Below the pieces are notes generated by a model that did no database searches, was not told the origin of the DNA, and saw only the letters and a program-made list of their open reading frames with translations. Position numbers and translations under genes: made by a program. Positions 59,049-64,000 of a DNA stretch of 64,000 nt are shown here, in pieces (the first letter of the stretch is position 1; every line of letters starts with the position of its first letter). Origin of the DNA: Adiantum capillus-veneris (lineage: Eukaryota > Streptophyta > Polypodiopsida > Polypodiales > Pteridaceae); assembly GCA_014529385.2 (NCBI GenBank), contig CM043960.1, positions 39,343,281 through 39,407,280 on the forward strand, given 5' to 3'.

Positions 59049-59621
59049 GTGAGTGCCTGAGGCGAGCAGCTGGACGAGGGCAAGCAGCCTGAGGCGAGCA
59101 GCTGGACCAGGGCGAGCAGGCTGAGTCAAACCCTCTCGCGCTGCCTTGCTGGACGAAGGACGAGCTCGTCGCGCTGCCAACTTGCTGGACGAAGGACGAG
59201 GGACAAGCTCTCTCTCTCTGCTGGACCTCTCTCTCTGCTGGACGAGGGACGAGGGCGAGCTGCTGGTCGAAGGCGGGGCGAGCTGCTGGACCTGGTCGAG
59301 GGCGAGCAGGTGGACCTGGTCGAGCTGCTGGTCCTGTGTCAAGAGGGCGAGCAGCTTGCCAAGGGCGAGGACGAGGGCCCAAACCTCTGAAGGACGAGGG
59401 CGAGCTGTGCCAAGGGCGAGAGCTAGCTGCCTACCAAGGGAGAAGGTTAGAAGAGCCAAGGGCGACCAGACGAGACCAGTGCCAGGGCGAGGATGAGAGC
59501 AGTCAAGTCAGCCAGGACTTGGGCTAGGACTTGGTGACGAGGGCAAGGCCAACCAAGGCGGTGGCCAGACCTCAGCTGGTGAGGGCCTTGACTCAGTGCT
59601 CGCTTTGTTCTTCTCTCTCGG
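59046..59621 (+). other. LINE-E 5' UTR with GCGAGCAGCTGG repeats
   Basis: Irregular GC-rich units (GAGGGCGAGCAGCTGGACC-like) as in LINE-C. The motif TGGACCAGGGCGAG is the complement of CTCGCCCTGGTCCA, found in the leaders of the unrelated G retroelements. No gene is seen. Confidence 0.75.
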
Positions 59622-60776
59622 ATGGACCAACCAGTCGAGCATGGTGATGCAAGTACCTTCACCACGCCACAAAAAATGAAAGCGACATTCAAGTGGAGGA
59701 AGAGAGATGACATACTCTCGCCAAGCTCATTGCGGGCAGGAAAAACCATCAGAATCCAAGATGATTTAATGATGGAGAGGGTTCAAGTGATGATTAAATC
59801 TGAGCTCAGCTTTATGAGAGATGACATCAGGAAAGAGATGTAGGCAAACACAGAGAGTTATAAGAATTCTATGTATGCAGATATGAGGAAAGAATTCGAT
59901 AAAGCGATGCTTGGTAAGCATGATGAGATGTATCTATCTGTGAAAGGGGAGATGCAGGCTCTAATGCGGGCAGAAGTGAATGTAATGGAATGTATTATGC
60001 AGAAAAAGTTGGATGAGGCAATTGCAAGCTTTGAATCTTGGAAAACCAATGTGGAAAAGTGCATGAAGGAAAAAGATGCAGTGATTGAAGAGCTTAAAGG
60101 GGAATTTGCAGCGTGCAAAATTATGCCCAAAACTGAAGGGGGAAATCAGCCCTCGATGTTAAAGGAGCTCGAAGATATTAAGGAGCAGGTGAAAACTCTG
60201 CGCGAAGGGGAAGAACTAAACTCGAAAGAGGCTTCCTCATGGGTGGAGCGCCTTTCTAAAACGCAGGATAAAGTTGACGAAGCAGAAAAATGGATTGAAG
60301 GTGCAAAGAAAGGAAAGGGCCGGATGCCAGAAGCCGCACAAACTTCTACCATCATCAATATGACCATTGAGGAGGAACAGAAGAGGAGGACTAGAGCCCT
60401 CCATGTGCGTAGTACTGGTATCAAAGACACCGAAAATGTAGAAGACGAAGTGAAGGAACTCTTGCAGCGCATGGGCATCCCGGAACCTATGCACACAGGT
60501 GCTTGGAGAGTAGGAAAGAAGGGAGTGGATGCAAAGGGAAACGCCAAAGAGAAAGCACTTATTTTGCGTTTCCCGACTTTGGAAACAAGGAAGGAATTCC
60601 TGAAGAAGAGACCAGCACTTAAGAAAACTGGAATATTTATGGGGGATGACCTTACTTTAGCACAAATAGCACATATGCAAGAGTTGATGCCAGAGATCAA
60701 GGTAGCAAGGGAGAAGGGAAAAATTGCCTTTTACAGAGGAGGGAAAGTAGTGGTTTTGGAAAAACGCACAGCATGA
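59622..60776 (+). pseudogene. LINE-E ORF1 (coiled coil, RRM-like, C-terminal domain)
   Basis: It starts MDQPVEHGDASTFTTPQ. A TAG at about 59840-59842 stands where LINE-C has a Tyr codon, and the frame is otherwise open to TGA 60774-60776. Domains: coiled coil to about residue 215, the RRM-like part (TRALHVRSTGIKDTENVEDE, ALILRFPTLETRKEFLKK), and a C-terminal domain (IFMGDDLTLAQIAHMQELMP, GKIAFYRGGKVVVLEK) resembling the CTD of L1 ORF1p. No CCHC knuckle. It ends 30 bases before ORF2 in the same frame. Confidence 0.85.
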
Positions 60777-60806
60777 CGGTGCGAGACATATGGGACCACA
60801 CTCCGG

Positions 60807-63800
60807 ATGGCGGCATGGAATTGTAATGGATCATATAGGCTGGATTTGGGTGCCTATGAAGATAGCTTCAGAGATAGAGACATTGTCTTTTACTCGAAGA
60901 CGCATCAAAAATCTGGACAGTTGATGCCAAGTGTGACTGGCTATTTATGGGAGACAGCTTGTCGGCCAGACGTTAGATCCCAGCATGGAAGTCGAGGTTC
61001 AGGAGGGGTAGCAGTCTTATTCAAGGAAGAGTTACAGCCGCTATTACAGATTGTCCGGAGAGATGACCAGGCGAGATACATGTGGGTGAGACTGAGAGCT
61101 GAGACAGGCAGATTCTTATACATTGCTATATGTTACTTTCCCCCTAGCACATCAATCTATACCTCACCTAGAGGGCAATCCCCTTTCTCTATACTTGATG
61201 ATGACATATGGGAGTTCTCTAGAGATGGAGATATCATTCTCTTGGGAGAATTTAATGCCAAGACGGCCAACTCCCAAACGGTATTTTATGATACCTCAGA
61301 GGAGATGCTTAGAGAGATGGATATATCGGAGATGGGACTTGACAGACACTCACAGGATAAAGAGCACACAGAGTATGGGAGATATCTCATGGAGATGACA
61401 ACTACGCATGGTCTGGCCATACTTAATGGTCTAGAGATTTTTCCTTCGTCTGGGGGATTCACATGCTTTCCACACAGACATGGGGCCAGTACAGTGGACT
61501 ATGTCATGACTTCACCGAGCTTCATCTCTCATATTCAAGATCTCAGTGTGGGCCCTAGGCCTGTTGGAGTAGCAGTGGACCATGCTCTCCTGAGTTTTTC
61601 AGTCTCTTTCCAGTATAGTGTCTCTCAGACACCATGGAGGATTGCACACACAGGGTATACTTTTACACCAGAGACGGATTCAATTTATGTGGAAGAGATT
61701 TACAGACGGATGGGGGCAGCCAAGCCTGTATATACAGTGGAGGAGATCACCACTTTATTGACGGAGATCTTGCATGGGGCAGCAGCAGAGGCATACCCAC
61801 ACACTCAACCAGATCAGAGAAGACGTTCTGGGAACATGCCTCAGAATAGTTGGTATGATGAGGAGTGCAGAGAGATGAGAGTTCAGATTCAGAGCGAGCT
61901 TATACTTGGAGTCATTACATATAGACAGTCTCGGATTGCCCTTCGGCGTTTAGTGCGACGGAAGAAGCGGGCCTTTTTAGCCCAGATGGAACGTGATTTG
62001 TATCAGCTCTTTTTGAGCCGAGATTCAGGTGAGGCCTGGCGTCTCTTCCATGAGCACTCACCTCCTCCAGTGATTACCTCTCCCAAGATTTGGGGTCAAT
62101 ATGCAGCATCATTATATACAGTACGTGGGCAACCACCATTACCAGACCCTCTAGAGCCATGTCCACCCACTAGTACCTTCTTTACCACTGAGATGGTGAA
62201 GAATGCCATTAACAGGATGAGGACTAGGAGAGCATATGATCATGATGGTTTGGTGGCAGAGCACTTGATACATGCTAGAGATTTACTGTCAGAGGTTCTT
62301 GCGCGGTTGTTTAACCGTGTCATGTGTGAGGGACTACCCGAGTCCTGGAGATTATCTACTATTGTACCTCTTTTCAAGGCAGGGCACCCCACGGTACCAG
62401 GGAACTATCGTACTATTATGATAGGGCACACATTGGCACGGTTGTATGCAGCCATTCTTGAACAGCAACTCAGTAAATGGGCAGAAAATGAAGGCATACG
62501 AGCAGCAGGACAGGCTGGATTCAAGAGGGGTTTCTCCACTTTGGACCATATTCTTACACTCAGAGCCATTATTGAGGAGGGTCGGGCACATGGGAGACGG
62601 ATGTATTGTTGCTTTGTGGACTTCCGCAAGGCATTTGACACAGTGCCGAGGGCCAAATTGATGCACAGGCTACTGAAGTTGGGAGTATCCACAGAGATCA
62701 TATGGGGGATCATGGCTTTATACGGCTCAGTGACTGGCCAGGTACGCACTCCTGAGGGGATTTCTGACATTGTTCATTCCACTATTGGAGTGAAACAGGG
62801 GTGTCCTTTGTCCCCTACACTTTTTGGTATGTATGTAGATGAGGTCTCTGACTACATTGACAGAGAGGGTGACAGAGGCGTTCAGCTGGCAGGGACATGG
62901 ATCCCTTTATTATTATATGCTGATGATATTGTGTTAATGTCAGAGTCGCCAGAGGGCATGCAAAGACATTTGGATGCATTGCACAACTTTGCAGAGGATA
63001 GTGGATTGTCTATGAACCTTGGTAAAACCAAGGTTATGGTGTTTAACACCACACCACAGTGGGTCAAGAGATCAGCACCTACACTCGTATATGGCCAGGA
63101 CACTGTGGAGTACACAGATGAATATACATATCTGGGGGTGGTATTCACGGGACCGAGGTTTACCCTGAGGAGAGCAGCAGAGACTAGACTATCGAGAGTC
63201 TATGCGGCATTAGGAGGGCTAGAGAGGATGTGTTCGCAGGTTCAGTTTCAAGAACCACGAACAAAACTATGGCTCTTTGATACTTTGGTTGCTTCAGCTA
63301 TGCTTTATGGGGTCCAAGTTTGGGGACCATCTGTGAATCATGACAGTTGGAGGAACATGGAGAGACCCTTGGTATTTATGTTATCCCGGATGATTAGAGC
63401 CAAGGCCTCTGTACCACCTGCGATTATTCGAGCAGAGGTAGCCGCCCCTCCTATAGAGATTGAGGCTCTTACCAGATCAGTGTCCTTTATGCACAGCCTA
63501 TGGGATACACATAGAGGCAGATATACTAGACTGGCTCTTGAGTCCTCTAGACAGTTAGCGATGCAGGGAGATGCATCATGTTGGTATGCATAGATGACCT
63601 CATGGTTTGAGAGGCATGGTTTCAGCATGGATAGATTGCCTCCCTTTCAGTATTCCCTAGATGCACCCTCCCTGCCAGTCACACGGACGGAGATCACTAG
63701 ACTCATTCGTCAGGATCTTATACAGTTGGACACCAGGAGGACATGGGTAGAGCCGATACAGGAGTTGGGCACAAAGATGGCTGTCTACAAAGAGCACCTT

Positions 63801-64000
63801 CTCCAACTTTCAGGGGATGGGTTTGTGACTCGTCCGAACTACATGGACACTCATTTATCTCATGGTCTGCGATGTGCTATGGGTTGGGCACAAAGATGGC
63901 TGTCTACAAAGAGCACGTTCTCCAACTTTTAGGGGATGGGTTTGTGACTTGTCCGAACTACATGGACACTCATTTATCTCATGGTCTGCGATGTGCTATT
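60807..64000 (+). pseudogene. LINE-E ORF2 (endonuclease, RT, C-terminal domain)
   Basis: Starts MAAWNCNGSYRLDLG. Endonuclease: catalytic Glu changed to Lys (FYSKTHQ; FFLETHQ in LINE-B, codon 60897) and GDFN changed to GEFN (codon 61248), so nicking is probably lost. RT: GQAGFKRGFSTLDHI, FVDFRKAFDTVPRAKL, GVKQGCPLSPTLFGMY, LLYADDIVLMSE (intact). The frame is open to TAG 63591-63593, where other copies have Gln or Arg (SCWYA then stop), then continues in frame to the duplication at 63764, which shifts it. The finger region lies beyond the window. Confidence 0.9.
63764..64000. repeat. 119-bp tandem duplication in LINE-E ORF2
   Basis: Copies 63764-63882 and 63883-64000 (cut by the edge) both begin GTTGGGCACAAAGATGGCTG and differ at a few bases. 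The 119-base period shifts the frame. Confidence 0.93.

Larger units (their letters stand above)
59046..64000 (+). mobile_element. LINE-E: near-full-length copy of the GA/CT-bounded LINE (cut by window edge)
   Basis: Leader (59046-59621), ORF1 (59622-60776), ORF2 from 60807. It is the best-preserved copy in the window: ORF2 is open for 928 codons. ORF1 has one stop, ORF2 one stop and then a 119-bp duplication at the window end. The 3' UTR lies beyond the window. Confidence 0.93.

Overview
The window looks like nuclear DNA of a land plant with a large, transposon-filled genome. The evidence is plant-type LINE ORF1 proteins (DUF4283 plus CCHC knuckle), Ty3/gypsy chromoviruses whose integrases end in chromodomains, a remnant of an endogenous plant pararetrovirus with an initiator-Met-tRNA primer site, and a gypsy family with extra ORFs between pol and the 3' LTR. 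A fern or other large-genome vascular plant would fit, but the sequence does not settle the species. I see no bacterial operons, tRNA, rRNA or CRISPR. Nearly every reading frame is a broken retroelement gene; the only candidate host-gene trace is two short coiled-coil exons near 19.4-19.8 kb.

Layout. 0-2.9 kb (minus): a DUF4283/CCHC ORF1 protein, then a pararetrovirus remnant (primer site, promoter region, RNase H tail, protease). 2.9-7.5 kb (minus): a decayed DUF4283-type LINE (LINE-A). 7.5-8.4 kb: microsatellites, including a self-complementary CA/TA/GT block. 8.4-19.2 kb (minus): a head-to-tail array of four copies of a second LINE family (B, D2, C, D) joined through (GA)n/(CT)n tracts. 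19.2-21.5 kb: possible host exons and another LINE-A-like fragment. 21.5-37.2 kb (plus): a degenerate gypsy element G0 with a complete relative, G1 (25988-37051), nested in its RT, bounded by 535-bp LTRs and a perfect CAACC duplication. 37.2-46.6 kb: a mosaic of chromovirus pieces (CM minus, C2 plus), a minus-strand gag of the G family (G4), and LTR fragments. 47.2-53.4 kb (plus): G3, a G-family copy lacking RT, RNase H and integrase and carrying an antisense coiled-coil ORF. 53.4-56.8 kb: a minus gag-pro unit (C3) against a plus integrase tail and LTR (C1). 56.8-59.0 kb: LTR scraps and a minus gypsy pol fragment (C4). 59.0-64 kb (plus): a near-complete copy (E) of the GA/CT-bounded LINE family, again starting directly at a (CT)n tract.

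The most interesting signal is this second LINE family. Its ORF1 is of the coiled-coil/L1-ORF1p-like kind, not the DUF4283 kind. Three of three 3' ends and four of five 5' ends, including those of 5'-truncated copies, lie directly against (CT)n in the sense strand. That suggests a LINE that inserts into CT/GA microsatellites and so builds tandem arrays of itself. The second theme is the G family: it has minisatellites in its 5' leader and 3' region, a DGG protease motif, and a cargo slot before the 3' LTR that holds unrelated ORFs in opposite orientations in two copies.
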